A stretch of DNA of 64,000 bases from NCBI GenBank assembly GCA_965200005.1, contig OZ241331.1, positions 1,116,001-1,180,000 on the forward strand, in the 5' to 3' direction. Of the stretch, positions 36,582-45,279 are shown one piece after another (position 1 is the stretch's first letter; every line of letters begins with the position of its first letter). Source of the stretch: Aldehydirespirator sp965200005. Its GTDB lineage: Bacteria; Actinomycetota; Acidimicrobiia; Acidimicrobiales; Aldehydirespiratoraceae. The position numbers and the translations under genes are program-made. Below the pieces are notes generated by a model. It was not told the origin of the DNA and ran no database searches. It was given only the letters and a program-made list of their open reading frames with translations.

Positions 36582-37364
36582 CTAATCGCCCAAGTGGTGA
36601 CAGTACCTAAAGCCCCCGTTCGGGGAGATGATCTGCCCAGTCAGGTATGCGGCTTCGGGCGAGGCGAGATACGTGGCCAAAGCGCCGATCTCTGACGGGT
36701 AACCGAAGCGGCCTACGGGCACGCTCGCCTCAAGTGCTTCTATCCGACCCGGAGGCGCCAAATCATTGAGCGGCGATTCGATGTAACCGGGGGCGATGGC
36801 ATTGACGGTGACCCCGTGCGCTGCTACTTCCCGGCTGAACGAGCGCACCAGGGCATCGATGCCACCCTTTGCAGCCGCGTAATGGGCCTGGCGTGCCACA
36901 CCCTGTAACGACGCCACCGACGAGAAGCAGATAATCCGCCCCCACTGTCGCTCGATCATCGGGTTGATCGTGTGGCGTATACCCAGGAAGGTGCCGTCAA
37001 GGTGGATTGCGAGCATGTGACGCCACTGCTTGAAGCTCATCTCGGCAATCGTCTGCAATTCGCCGATACCCGCCGCCAGCACAACTATGTCAATAGGTCC
37101 GACGGTTTCCGTTGCTGCAGCGACACCTGCAATGACACTGTCTTCGTCAGTGACATCGACTACTACCGAACCGAAGCGCTGTGCAGGGTGGCGATGTTCA
37201 AGGTCGCGGCAGAGACTCTCTGCCGCGCCACGACGCAGATCGCTAATGACAACGGATGCACCCTGGGACGCGAATGCAGTAGCCATGGCACGACCGAGCC
37301 CTCCGGCACCTCCGGTGAGCAGGGCATTGCGGCCATCTAGAGAGAACATCGGCTTGCCGCTCAC
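36582..37364 (-). CDS. short-chain dehydrogenase/reductase
   Basis: 260-aa classical SDR. The cofactor motif is TGGAGGLGRAMATAFASQG, AAGIGE is the NNAG equivalent, the catalytic Ser lies in IICFSSVASLQGVA, and the Tyr-Lys pair in HYAAAKGGIDAL. The C-terminal region has VGRFGYPSEIGALATYL. It is first in an operon with FAH and Rieske genes, so it may act on a dihydrodiol or hydroxy intermediate. It is divergent from the alpha/beta hydrolase at 37494. Confidence 0.92.
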   Translation of the reverse strand: MSGKPMFSLDGRNALLTGGAGGLGRAMATAFASQGASVVISDLRRGAAESLCRDLEHRHPAQRFGSVVVDVTDEDSVIAGVAAATETVGPIDIVVLAAGIGELQTIAEMSFKQWRHMLAIHLDGTFLGIRHTINPMIERQWGRIICFSSVASLQGVARQAHYAAAKGGIDALVRSFSREVAAHGVTVNAIAPGYIESPLNDLAPPGRIEALEASVPVGRFGYPSEIGALATYLASPEAAYLTGQIISPNGGFRYCHHLGD

Positions 37365-37493
37365 GCTCCGATGACGCTAAGCAACAGCCCCAATCACGTC
37401 AAATTCGGCCTCGTCGCAAGCCACAACAAGGCACCCGCCCCGACAACAGCCGGAGTCACAGCCTGGTGGTGCATCGCATTAGGTTCGGCGCGT

Positions 37494-38333
37494 ATGGCGA
37501 AGCGGTTTCATCGTAGGTTCATTCAGGCGGGTGGGGTTCGCACTTGTCTGCTTGAGGCGGGCGAACCCGGGTCAACCGTCGTAATGCTTGTCCACGATGG
37601 TGCGTATGGCACTGACGCCGAACTTTGCTGGGCTGGAGTGATCCCAGAGCTTGCAGATGAGTATCACATCATCGCCCCCGATCTCATTGGCTGGGGCGGT
37701 ACTGACAAGTTGTGTTACTTCGACCGCTCGCCCTATGACTTCCGGCTCGATCATCTTGCCTCAATCTGTCATGTGCTGGCACTTGACGATCCGGTGTTCT
37801 ACGTGGGGAGTTCCTTTGGAGCCGAGTTGGTTGTTCGAGGTGTTGCCGAGTCTCGGTGGGGATGGGCCCCGCGAGCGGCAATAGCTGTCGCGGGTACAGG
37901 CGGCCGCTTGTATCGGATGCCGGGTGCCATCGAACAACTAAGCGATTACACACCGAGTCTCGAAGCGGCGCGGAAACTGACGGCTTTGCTTGTGAGCAGC
38001 ATCGAAAGCCTTGACGATCACATCAGCCAACGCTTCAACAACAGCATGATCGCTGGACACTGGGAGTCATTGAGCGCACTGAAGGTACGAAATCCTTCAG
38101 CCGAAGCCCCCGAGGTCACCGACACATGGCCCGAACCGTTACATGACCTAGATGTGCCTTTGTTATTTGTTGAAGGCCAAGACGATCCGCTACTGGAGAA
38201 GGGTTGGGCTGCCAAGATGGCTGGGTTGAGTGACTCGTTCTCGTCCGTAGTTGTTCCTGGTGGTCACGAGCCCAACATTGAACATCCAGCAGCTACAGGA
38301 CGCTTGATTCGTGAGTATTTCGCCAAGCACTGA
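37494..38333 (+). CDS. alpha/beta hydrolase
   Basis: About 279 aa from the ATG at 37494; the frame is open to 37371 but that part is unlike the family. The fold is recognised from VVMLVHDGAYGTDAELCW, IAPDLIGWGGTD and the nucleophile elbow VGSSFGAELV. The catalytic Asp is likely in VPLLFVEGQDDPLL and the His in GGHEPNIEHP. It resembles C-C bond or ester hydrolases used in ring-cleavage pathways, as expected beside Rieske and FAH genes. The 3' end is followed by a strong hairpin. Confidence 0.88.
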   Translation: MAKRFHRRFIQAGGVRTCLLEAGEPGSTVVMLVHDGAYGTDAELCWAGVIPELADEYHIIAPDLIGWGGTDKLCYFDRSPYDFRLDHLASICHVLALDDPVFYVGSSFGAELVVRGVAESRWGWAPRAAIAVAGTGGRLYRMPGAIEQLSDYTPSLEAARKLTALLVSSIESLDDHISQRFNNSMIAGHWESLSALKVRNPSAEAPEVTDTWPEPLHDLDVPLLFVEGQDDPLLEKGWAAKMAGLSDSFSSVVVPGGHEPNIEHPAATGRLIREYFAKH

Positions 38334-38337
38334 CACC

Positions 38338-38370
38338 GCCTGAGAGTTGCGTCCCTCGAGTGTCTCAGGC
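38338..38370. terminator. hairpin between convergent genes
   Basis: Perfect 8-bp inverted repeat GCCTGAGA (38338-38345) and TCTCAGGC (38363-38370) with a 17-base loop, starting five bases after the hydrolase stop and ending 11 bases before the convergent gene. There is no clear U-tract, so it may act in both directions or be Rho-assisted. Confidence 0.55.
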
Positions 38371-38381
38371 CGCCATTTGAC

Positions 38382-39119
38382 CTAGCGCCAGCGTCCGTAC
38401 GCGGGATCCATCAAAAAGAAGGCTCGATACATACCGTCGAAGGCAAGCCACTGTAGGTCAATGCTTGTCGTGACAGCTTCCAGCACGGACTCTTGTGTGT
38501 GAGCGTCGCGGGCATACCGTTCGACCATGAGTGGTCCGATGTCGCCGTGTCCTTCTTCGATCTCTGAGGCGTGAAGTTCCCAGAAGAGCAGATCCGGAGC
38601 CCCAAGTTCGAATCCGTAATGTTCCACAAGTCCGTCGATAATGATGTCGTTGCGTCGCGCCGAGGCACCCTCGATGAATACGATTCCAGCTATGGCACCC
38701 AGCCAGTCACCCTTGTAGGCGAGGTAGTAGCGCCAATGTACAAACGCTTTACATTCGGGAATGGTCGGTGTGTTATCTAGGTCGTCTTGAGTTAGACCGA
38801 AAGCTTGAGCGTGGGCCAGAAACACGTTGAGGTGTCGATCAGTTCCCGAGTCGTGTCCTGCACCTTCTTCGAGAATTACGTCCTCGAATAGGTGATGAAA
38901 GATGTCGGGATCCTCAGGACACTTCGCGAATATGGCGCAGTCTGCTTGTGGTGATGGTCGAGGCCCGATCTGGTAGAAGTTCCTAAGAAACCCAGCTATC
39001 GCTTCTCGTGTCGCACGACCGGCTCGTATTTCAGCGACGAGTGGGTGATGCTTGATGTGGCGGGACTCCACTAGCTGCTCAATCTCGGCCAATAATTCGC
39101 TTGCCGTCTTGCTGGTCAT
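38382..39119 (-). CDS. iron-containing heme-oxygenase-fold (TENA/PqqC/CADD-like) protein
   Basis: 245 aa from the ATG at 39119, supported by GGAG eight bases upstream; ten extra codons are possible. The all-helical heme-oxygenase-like fold is suggested by HHPLVAEIRAGRATREAIAGFLRNFY, with metal-ligand patterns in DVILEEGAGHD and HASEIEEGHGD. Related proteins include PqqC, CADD and diiron oxidases/desaturases (HDO group). Its role here is unknown, but the oxidative gene neighbourhood favours an O2-using redox function. Confidence 0.75.
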   Translation of the reverse strand: MTSKTASELLAEIEQLVESRHIKHHPLVAEIRAGRATREAIAGFLRNFYQIGPRPSPQADCAIFAKCPEDPDIFHHLFEDVILEEGAGHDSGTDRHLNVFLAHAQAFGLTQDDLDNTPTIPECKAFVHWRYYLAYKGDWLGAIAGIVFIEGASARRNDIIIDGLVEHYGFELGAPDLLFWELHASEIEEGHGDIGPLMVERYARDAHTQESVLEAVTTSIDLQWLAFDGMYRAFFLMDPAYGRWR

Positions 39120-39208
39120 CTCGTCTCCAAACCTGTAGGTGTTGCCCATTTAGACCTCAGAGCGGCTCACAGTGGGTCCGACAGGGCACGGTAGTTGAGC
39201 GATTTGGT

Positions 39209-39244
39209 TTGAAACGGATCGTGGCTGCTACGTAGTGTCGGGTC
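39209..39244 (+). promoter_or_regulatory. candidate leaderless promoter of Rieske gene 2
   Basis: TTGAAA at 39209-39214 and TAGTGT at 39233-39238 are 18 bases apart. The GTG start is at 39245, so the transcript would begin at or next to the start codon. No Shine-Dalgarno is present upstream, consistent with a leaderless mRNA. Confidence 0.35.
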
Positions 39245-40324
39245 GTGGCTGCAGGCACAACACACGTCATGATGGCGCCCGAGTCCTATAGGTCAGCGGC
39301 GTACTACGAGGCGGAACTTGCACACGTCTTCCCGGCGAGTTGGGTGTTTGTAGCGCACGAGCGCTGGCTCCCGAATCCCGGCGATTTCGTCACCGACACA
39401 GTCGGCCACGAACCGGTGGTGGTGATGCGCCACGCTGATGGCTCGATTCGAGGGTTCATCAATGTTTGTCCCCACCGTGCCAGTCTCTTGGTGGAAGGAA
39501 CCGGCAACTGTGGCAGACGCGTCGTGTGTCCGTATCACGGTTGGACATTTGAGCTTGATGGTCGCCTTGTAGGAGTACCCCGTCGTAAGGGTTTCGGGAG
39601 TCCGATCCAGCCGAAAGAACTTGGCTTGCACTCATTGCGAGTTGGAATGTGGCAAGGCTTGATCTTTGTCAATGTCAATGGCGATGCACCACCACTGTTG
39701 GAGTATTTAGAGGATATACCCGAGTTGCTTAATGCTCATGACATTGAATCGATGAATCTTGGAGCATTCCTTGATGATCCGATCAAAGCCAACTGGAAAC
39801 TCGTCATGGATAACGCCATCTGTGACTATCACCTGTCAGTCGTCCATGGTGACTCGATCGCAGCTCTTGTGGATCTCGCCGGACTGACAGAGCGAGCCGG
39901 TCACACGACTGCGGTAGCAAGAGTGCCGTGGAAAGACAATGCCTTACCTGATGAGATCTGGCCGGGACTTACTGGGCCGGCCGCTGAGGGATCACTGGGT
40001 TGTTATGTGTTCCCGAACCTGCATGTGATCGGTTTCCCGACTGGTGGAGCAACGATCATGTGGTGGACTCCGACGGGCCCCGACACAACTAGGGCCAGAG
40101 TGCTGAGCCTGTCGCATGACGCTGATGAGGATGTGCGAGCGGGCGCGGATCTGCTGGCACAAGTTCAGCGAGAAGACTTCGATGTGTGCGAAGGCATGCA
40201 GATTGGCGTGCAATCACGTGGTTACTCGCCCGGGCCGTTGCATGCCTCGGAGTTACGAATCACCGTGTTTCAGAAGCGTCTTGTAGAGATGGTTGAGCAG
40301 TACAAGCAGCGTGAGGTGATGTAG
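39245..40324 (+). CDS. Rieske non-heme iron oxygenase, alpha subunit (2)
   Basis: 359 aa from a GTG. The Rieske centre is CPHRASLLVEGTGNCG with CPYHGWTFELDG, and the iron-binding helix reads DNAICDYHLSVVHGDS. It is clearly paralogous to the protein at 34506-35681 (shared GNCGRR, CPYHGW, DGRLVG, DYHL and PHPL-like C-terminal YSPGPLHASELRI), but shorter. It is followed after two bases by a MaoC-type hydratase. Electron-transfer partners are not nearby. Two paralogues could form mixed oligomers or act in successive steps. Confidence 0.93.
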   Translation: MAAGTTHVMMAPESYRSAAYYEAELAHVFPASWVFVAHERWLPNPGDFVTDTVGHEPVVVMRHADGSIRGFINVCPHRASLLVEGTGNCGRRVVCPYHGWTFELDGRLVGVPRRKGFGSPIQPKELGLHSLRVGMWQGLIFVNVNGDAPPLLEYLEDIPELLNAHDIESMNLGAFLDDPIKANWKLVMDNAICDYHLSVVHGDSIAALVDLAGLTERAGHTTAVARVPWKDNALPDEIWPGLTGPAAEGSLGCYVFPNLHVIGFPTGGATIMWWTPTGPDTTRARVLSLSHDADEDVRAGADLLAQVQREDFDVCEGMQIGVQSRGYSPGPLHASELRITVFQKRLVEMVEQYKQREVM

Positions 40325-40326
40325 CG

Positions 40327-40851
40327 GTGAGTATCAAACCTGGCTGGGAGGGCCGCTATCTCGAAGACTTCGAGGTGGGAGACATCTACCGGCATCCTCT
40401 TGGGCGAACGATTAGTAAGACCGACAACACCTGGTTCACGTTGCTGACATGCAATACCAACATGGTGCATTTCAACAGCCACTACGCAAAGCACTCCAAC
40501 TACGGGGAGTTGCTGGTTAACTCAGCGTTGTCGCTGGCGCTGGTAATGGGGTTATCGGTTACCGATGTGAGTCATCAGGCGATGGCGAATCTGGGTATGG
40601 ATGAGGTGCGCTTCAATCATCCTGTGTTCGTTGGCGACACAATCTATGCCGAAAGCATCGTTTTAGCCGTGCGGTCTTCGGCTTCGAGGCCTCAATTGGG
40701 CATCGTGACAGTCCGTACTCGGGGCCTCAATCAAAATGGCGAAGAGTGCCTCAGCTATGTGCGTAGCGCCATGGTCTACAAGCGTGGCTGCAAACCCGAA
40801 TCTGCCCAGTTCCCAGAGCCCACAACTCCCCTAATCCCAAACGACACCTAA
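40327..40851 (+). CDS. MaoC-like (R)-hydratase, hotdog fold
   Basis: 174 aa from GTG. The hotdog/MaoC pattern appears in YLEDFEVGDIYRHPLGRTIS, TNMVHFNSHYAKHSNYGELLVN (hydratase-2-like Asp/His site replaced by Asn/His), and GMDEVRFNHPVFVGDTIYAES. It resembles mesaconyl-CoA-type hydratases. The Asn at the usual catalytic Asp position of the HxxN/D region should be checked by alignment. It is translationally adjacent to the Rieske gene, and probably hydrates an enoyl-CoA product. Confidence 0.88.
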   Translation: MSIKPGWEGRYLEDFEVGDIYRHPLGRTISKTDNTWFTLLTCNTNMVHFNSHYAKHSNYGELLVNSALSLALVMGLSVTDVSHQAMANLGMDEVRFNHPVFVGDTIYAESIVLAVRSSASRPQLGIVTVRTRGLNQNGEECLSYVRSAMVYKRGCKPESAQFPEPTTPLIPNDT

Positions 40852-40950
40852 CCCGGTTGCCGCGGCAGTACGGGTACATTCATTGATCACCGATGAAGAT
40901 GATCGGCATGCTTCTGAGTCGTTTCAACGACATCGCGAGCAGCTCTGCTG

Positions 40951-40992
40951 AGTATTGATCTGGCGGTGAGTCAAGTATCGATCTGGTATTCT
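40951..40992 (+). promoter_or_regulatory. direct-repeat operator and -10 box of the AbiE-type operon
   Basis: Two 13-base copies, AGTATTGATCTGG (40951-40963) and AGTATCGATCTGG (40974-40986), lie 23 bases apart, about two helical turns. The second touches TATTCT (40987-40992), a -10-like box only seven bases before the ATG at 41000, which implies a leaderless transcript. AbiEi antitoxins are known to repress their own operon by binding repeats in the promoter, and this fits. Confidence 0.55.
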
Positions 40993-40999
40993 GCTCGGC

Positions 41000-41884
41000 A
41001 TGATACTCCCACCTAATGATGGCACGATTGCGCCGCGCGAGTTGGGTGGCTGGATGATGAGTGAAGGCATTCCGTTTGCCTCGAGTCGGGAGATCAGCGG
41101 ATGGGTGGGATGCGAACCCAGTGAAGTCTCGACGGTGCTGCGCGGCGCACGGGAAGCTGGGACGATGATGTGCGTCACTACTTCAGGCTGGGCTACGGGC
41201 CTTAGTAATTCGCCTGACGTCGTGGTTGACGCGATGATGCGCTACTTGGAGCATCCGTATTACCTGGGGTTTATGCGTGCTTCAGAGTTTCACAGTGCTG
41301 CGTACTTGGGATCACGCGTAACGACCGTGGTGACACCGGCACGGTTGTCCTCACGAAAACTGGGGGATCGATGGCAAATCAGGTTTGTCCAGCGATATCG
41401 ACCAGGCGTTCCGACGGTGCGCCTGCCAGGCTCTTGTGAGTTTCCGAACATTAAGGTGACGGTGTGTTCTCCTGATGTTTTGTTGATGGATGTTGTGTCT
41501 CGCCCCAAATACGCGGGAAGCATGTACAACGTTTGCACGATCATCGGTCAACTGTTAGAGCGATACGACGGCGCACTATTCGGGGATTTCGATAGGCCAA
41601 CAATTGCTCCTGACAGCTTGGCGGAGGCTGCCAAGCTGTACACAATCGCGGATCGGCAACGAGCTGGCTACCTGATTGAGTCAGTGATTGATGAGTGGAT
41701 TGATGTGAACTTTGATCTCGGTCCTTTACGGCGGACGATTCCGCGCCTTCCAGGTTTTGTTGACCTACAACCCAATGCGCCGCGCGAATTTGAGCAGTGG
41801 ATGGATCACCTCGTGCTGCGCAAGCCGCACGTCTCTCAGACTTGGCGAGTGAAGCGACACGCGGTGTTGGAGTCTGATCTTTGA
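41000..41884 (+). CDS. AbiEi-type antitoxin (type IV toxin-antitoxin), locus 1
   Basis: 294 aa. An N-terminal winged helix (EISGWVGCEPSEVSTVLRGARE) is followed by the AbiEi-like wing (AGTMMCVTTSGWA) and a C-terminal domain containing YYLGFMRASEFHSAAYLG and CSPDVLLMDVVSRP. It closely parallels the protein at 54725-55585 (EIAGWIHCSPSEVSTRLRGAR). The next gene overlaps the stop and encodes an AbiEii-like nucleotidyltransferase, the classical two-gene order. It should repress the operon and neutralise the toxin's effect. Confidence 0.8.
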   Translation: MILPPNDGTIAPRELGGWMMSEGIPFASSREISGWVGCEPSEVSTVLRGAREAGTMMCVTTSGWATGLSNSPDVVVDAMMRYLEHPYYLGFMRASEFHSAAYLGSRVTTVVTPARLSSRKLGDRWQIRFVQRYRPGVPTVRLPGSCEFPNIKVTVCSPDVLLMDVVSRPKYAGSMYNVCTIIGQLLERYDGALFGDFDRPTIAPDSLAEAAKLYTIADRQRAGYLIESVIDEWIDVNFDLGPLRRTIPRLPGFVDLQPNAPREFEQWMDHLVLRKPHVSQTWRVKRHAVLESDL

Positions 41885-42717
41885 TAGATCGGTCAGAGAT
41901 TAGAAATTGGGCTGCATCTCGGGGATGGCCGACGGCCGCAATCGCGGAACATGATCTGATCCTTCAGCGTTTGTGTACCGCTATAGCCGCTGATGACTTC
42001 CTTGGTAGCAGACTGGCTTTTTCTGGTGGTACTGCTCTTCAGAAGATCTGGATGCCTGTCGGTTATCGATTCTCCCAGGATCTGGACTACGTGATGGTCA
42101 GTTCCCAGGATGAGGATGACACTGACGTCTTAGCAAGAGTCCAAGGAGTTGCTGTTGGCCTAGGATTACGAATACCGAGCCGTGTGCGACGACGGCTCAA
42201 GACCCCTTTTCCGAAGGCGTTTTTTGATTATACTTCGGCAGCAGGAGAACAAGTCAAGGTCAAGGTGGAGTACTCCAAGGCTCCGCACTTCGCCGGTGAA
42301 GCCGTTTATGGCAGGTCTATTGATGACGGTTTCGGCGGGCGTAGCGTTCCAATATTGGCAATGTCACTTAAGTATCTCACTGCGACAAAGGTGTCCGCTA
42401 TCTACTCCCGTTCCAAGGGCCGTGATCTCTACGACTTGTGCCATCTAATTGAGGCAGGTGTAAAGGCTTCAAGCGTTAGTCCGCTTATGGATTACTGGAA
42501 ACGCAATGAGATACGGATGCGACGCTGGACAGCCAAGACTGCTGGAAGCGTGTTGCAAACACATCTGTCCAAAGAGTCATATTGGGCCGATATCAATGAT
42601 CTCGATGCCTACTGGTTGTCATCTCACTCTATTGATGACATCACGAACCTGATAGTCCCCTATGTCGAAAGAGTAGATAAGGGAGTTAAGGCGTTGCGCG
42701 CTATCAGGCGAGGTTGA
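41881..42717 (+). CDS. AbiEii-type nucleotidyltransferase toxin, locus 1
   Basis: 278 aa starting at TTG 41881, overlapping the antitoxin stop (TTGA). The nucleotidyltransferase core is LAFSGGTALQKIW with YRFSQDLDYVMV (GG...DxD) near residues 47-70. A downstream Lys/Tyr region KYLTATKVSAIYSRSKGRDLYDLCHLI is typical of the AbiEii/AbiGii family, whose members modify tRNA acceptor ends or otherwise block growth during phage infection. Its 3' end overlaps the convergent LLM gene by 14 bases. Confidence 0.85.
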   Translation: MIDRSEIRNWAASRGWPTAAIAEHDLILQRLCTAIAADDFLGSRLAFSGGTALQKIWMPVGYRFSQDLDYVMVSSQDEDDTDVLARVQGVAVGLGLRIPSRVRRRLKTPFPKAFFDYTSAAGEQVKVKVEYSKAPHFAGEAVYGRSIDDGFGGRSVPILAMSLKYLTATKVSAIYSRSKGRDLYDLCHLIEAGVKASSVSPLMDYWKRNEIRMRRWTAKTAGSVLQTHLSKESYWADINDLDAYWLSSHSIDDITNLIVPYVERVDKGVKALRAIRRG

Positions 42718-43738
42718 GTAGGGGGAGCACTTCATTGCAGATGAGTCGCAGTTGGTTCATGCGGTCACTCTCGCTGCGTCCTACGTAGAACATCCAGTCG
42801 TTCATTCCCTCGGATTCAAGTTGGCGCAACCTACGGGCGACGTCGACGGGGCGGCCCCATAGTCCTGGTGCTCTGGCAATGAGCCAGTCGTAGAGTCCAA
42901 GCTCGGTTGCCCGGCGGATTAGCGCACGTTCGCGGTCTTCGTCCTGATAATCGGAGGCGAGATCCTGGGAGTTTGCGTTGAACTCAAGCAGTGGAGCCTT
43001 AAGTTCTTCGGGGATCTGTTTTCCTTTGAGTGTCCCCATTGTGAGCCACTCGGTTCCTACACCCATGCCAGAGTTGATCGCTTCTTGCACACTCTCGCCG
43101 AACACGATCTCGGAGTTCCACCACAGATCAAGTTCTGCAGGGTCGCGGTTGACAGCAGCACAGCCTTGGTTGACTAGATCTTGCACATAGGCCACATTGT
43201 GCGGCCCGAAACCCATTGAAAGCAGCATCCCATCAGCAACCTCAGAAGCCATCTTGAGCACACGGGGGCCAGATGCGGCTACAACGATAGGAATGTCAAC
43301 AGGTGTGATCGGGTTGCTCCATTGCATCCGGAACGTGCGGCCTTGAAATTGCGCAGACTCACCGTTGAGCAAGGCACGAACAGCGAGTATGTAGTTGCGT
43401 AGTTGAGCAACTGTTGCGGGCCGCATGCCGACGCCCCACATGGCACTGTCTCCAGTACCGATTCCCATCGCTATACGGCCTGGCGCTAGTTCATGCAGCG
43501 TCAACAGAGCAGCTGCCGTAACAGAAGGATCCCGCGACACTGGATTGGTAACCGATGTCATTATCGTTGCATTCGAAGTCGCTACAGCACAGGCGGCTGA
43601 TGTCACATACAACTCACGCACGAGGGCGGGCGAATCGGGTAAGCCGATCACATGAACACCCGACTCGTCGAGCAGTTTCCACCACTCGGGGCCTTCGCTG
43701 AGGGGGCCCTGTTGCAAGACGTTTAGCGCTATTCGCAT
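42704..43738 (-). CDS. LLM-class F420-dependent oxidoreductase
   Basis: 344 aa, MER/F420-dependent type of the luciferase-like family. It reads LLDESGVHVIGLPDSPALVRELY, ATSNATIMTSVTNPVSRDPSVTAAAL, ELAPGRIAMGIGTGDSAMWGVG and PVDIPIVVAASGPRVLKMASEVADG. The non-prolyl loop ATSN and the TGDS pattern favour F420, but this is inference. It is last in a three-gene minus-strand operon with RidA and another LLM protein; its tail overlaps the AbiEii gene on the other strand. Confidence 0.9.
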   Translation of the reverse strand: MRIALNVLQQGPLSEGPEWWKLLDESGVHVIGLPDSPALVRELYVTSAACAVATSNATIMTSVTNPVSRDPSVTAAALLTLHELAPGRIAMGIGTGDSAMWGVGMRPATVAQLRNYILAVRALLNGESAQFQGRTFRMQWSNPITPVDIPIVVAASGPRVLKMASEVADGMLLSMGFGPHNVAYVQDLVNQGCAAVNRDPAELDLWWNSEIVFGESVQEAINSGMGVGTEWLTMGTLKGKQIPEELKAPLLEFNANSQDLASDYQDEDRERALIRRATELGLYDWLIARAPGLWGRPVDVARRLRQLESEGMNDWMFYVGRSESDRMNQLRLICNEVLPLLNLA

Positions 43739-43770
43739 CTGCTTACAACCACTGACTCGGTGATTGGTTG

Positions 43771-44220
43771 TTATCTGCCTGAGATAACTGCGTCAGCATC
43801 AATCTCTATCATTGCATCGGCTCTGGCGAGACCGTGAACGACCACGAGCGTACTTGCCGGATAGTGATCCTTGTTGAAGAACTCGGCTCTTGCTTCATGA
43901 ATGGCAGCAAACTTCTCTTTCGTGAAAGGAGGTGTCATGTACACACGCACGCGAACGATGTCATCGATAGTGCCGCCGAGTGGCTCAAGTGCCGACAGGA
44001 GGTTTCGCAGGACTTGGCGGGTCTGTTCCCTGATGTCACCCTTGCCGACGATCACATCTGAGTCACCGTCAGTTGCGGTACGGCCCGATAAGTAGATGAA
44101 CTTGAGGTCGCCCGCTTCCACGACGACACCACCTGAATGCACCAGTTCGTTCACGTCCGAACCTTCAAACACACTCCAGCCGGTGCCGATGTCGGGATTG
44201 ATAATGCTCTTGTCAACCAT
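43771..44220 (-). CDS. RidA/YjgF family protein
   Basis: 149 aa. It shows IYLSGRTATDGDSDVIVG, IREQTRQVLRNLLSALEPLGG, DIVRVRVYMTPP and DHYPASTLVVVHGLARADAMIEIDADA, the family's C-terminal block. It probably deaminates enamine/imine products or acts as in RutC. Placed between two LLM oxidoreductases (28 and 32 bp spacing), it likely processes an intermediate made by one of them. AGGAG stands before the ATG. Confidence 0.92.
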   Translation of the reverse strand: MVDKSIINPDIGTGWSVFEGSDVNELVHSGGVVVEAGDLKFIYLSGRTATDGDSDVIVGKGDIREQTRQVLRNLLSALEPLGGTIDDIVRVRVYMTPPFTKEKFAAIHEARAEFFNKDHYPASTLVVVHGLARADAMIEIDADAVISGR

Positions 44221-44247
44221 TTGCTCTCCTTAGCTACGTTTCGAGGT

Positions 44248-45279
44248 CTAACTCGGCGACTTCAGCACCGGTATGACTTCTTGATCCATTAGGGCAACTG
44301 ACTGGAGTGCCGTTTCAACTGGCATTCCAACCCAGTCAGTGCGGAAGATGAAGTGATCCACACCTAGTTCATTACGCCATGGCAGCAGTCTCTCAATGCA
44401 GTCGTCAGGCGTTCCGACAATGAAACGGCCTTTTGACAGTTCCTCGTAGCCCGCTCGGAAGTCATCGTGTCCTGGAAGAGCCTTGTGTTGCCCCCAGTCG
44501 GCATAGTGGCGATACTTCTTTAACAAGAATGGCGCCGCTCGCTCCATCGCGAGTTCGCGTGTCGGGGCACAATAGATTTCGCGCATTGCCGGCATTGTCA
44601 CAGCAGCTGGCAGTCCAGCCTGCTCGCGAGTGCTGCGATACAGGTTGACTTGCTCAGAGATTGTGTCGGTAGTCGCATGCGGGTTGATCATCCACGCATC
44701 ACCCATTAGTGCAGCTCGCTTAACCGCAGGGTGGGCGTTAGCTGCAATCCAAATTGGAGGTCTTGGTTTCTGTACCGGTCGAATCGTAAGTGCGGCTCCA
44801 TTGAGTCGACACCAAGGCAAAACAGAGTCAACACTGTCTTGTGTCCAGAGCCGCTCCACTAGCTTGAGGTTCTCTTCGAAACGCTTGACCTTCATTCTGG
44901 AATTGATCCCGAAGCCGGAGTATTCGACCTGGCGGTATCCCAACCCCACACCAAATATCAGCCGTCCACCGCATAAAACGTCGACAGATGCCCATGTCTC
45001 TGCGACATCTAGTGGGTTGTGCAAAGCCAGTAGCAGGATCCCGATGCCTACTGTCATGTCACCGGATTCTGCGGTGATGCGACTAACGAAAGGCACGCAC
45101 TGGGGCATGGCCATTCCGTCTGGCAGGTAATGCTGGCCAGCCCAGATTGAGTCCCAACCAAGGTCACGCACAGTGCGAACCATGCGTAGCTGGTCGTGAA
45201 GCGCTGCCGTCAGATCGCTTCTGGGCGGGTGCTGATTGGTGAGGAACAGGCCAACCTTGACCTCGCCTGCGACGGTCAC
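44248..45279 (-). CDS. LLM-class flavin/F420-dependent oxidoreductase
   Basis: 343-aa luciferase-like protein: LGWDSIWAGQHYLPDGMAMPQ, MTVGIGILLLALHNPLDVAETWA, LCGGRLIFGVGLGYR, and RPPIWIAANAHPAVKRAALMGD. It is first in an operon with RidA and a second LLM protein. The arrangement LLM-RidA-LLM recalls the pyrimidine-oxygenase pathway genes rutA/rutC, but no other rut gene is adjacent, so the substrate is open. Confidence 0.9.
   Translation of the reverse strand: MTVAGEVKVGLFLTNQHPPRSDLTAALHDQLRMVRTVRDLGWDSIWAGQHYLPDGMAMPQCVPFVSRITAESGDMTVGIGILLLALHNPLDVAETWASVDVLCGGRLIFGVGLGYRQVEYSGFGINSRMKVKRFEENLKLVERLWTQDSVDSVLPWCRLNGAALTIRPVQKPRPPIWIAANAHPAVKRAALMGDAWMINPHATTDTISEQVNLYRSTREQAGLPAAVTMPAMREIYCAPTRELAMERAAPFLLKKYRHYADWGQHKALPGHDDFRAGYEELSKGRFIVGTPDDCIERLLPWRNELGVDHFIFRTDWVGMPVETALQSVALMDQEVIPVLKSPS

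Noticed and set aside
37371..37493. N-terminal extension of the alpha/beta hydrolase from 37371
   Set aside because: These 41 codons resemble no hydrolase N-terminus and begin seven bases from the divergent SDR start, leaving no room for a promoter.
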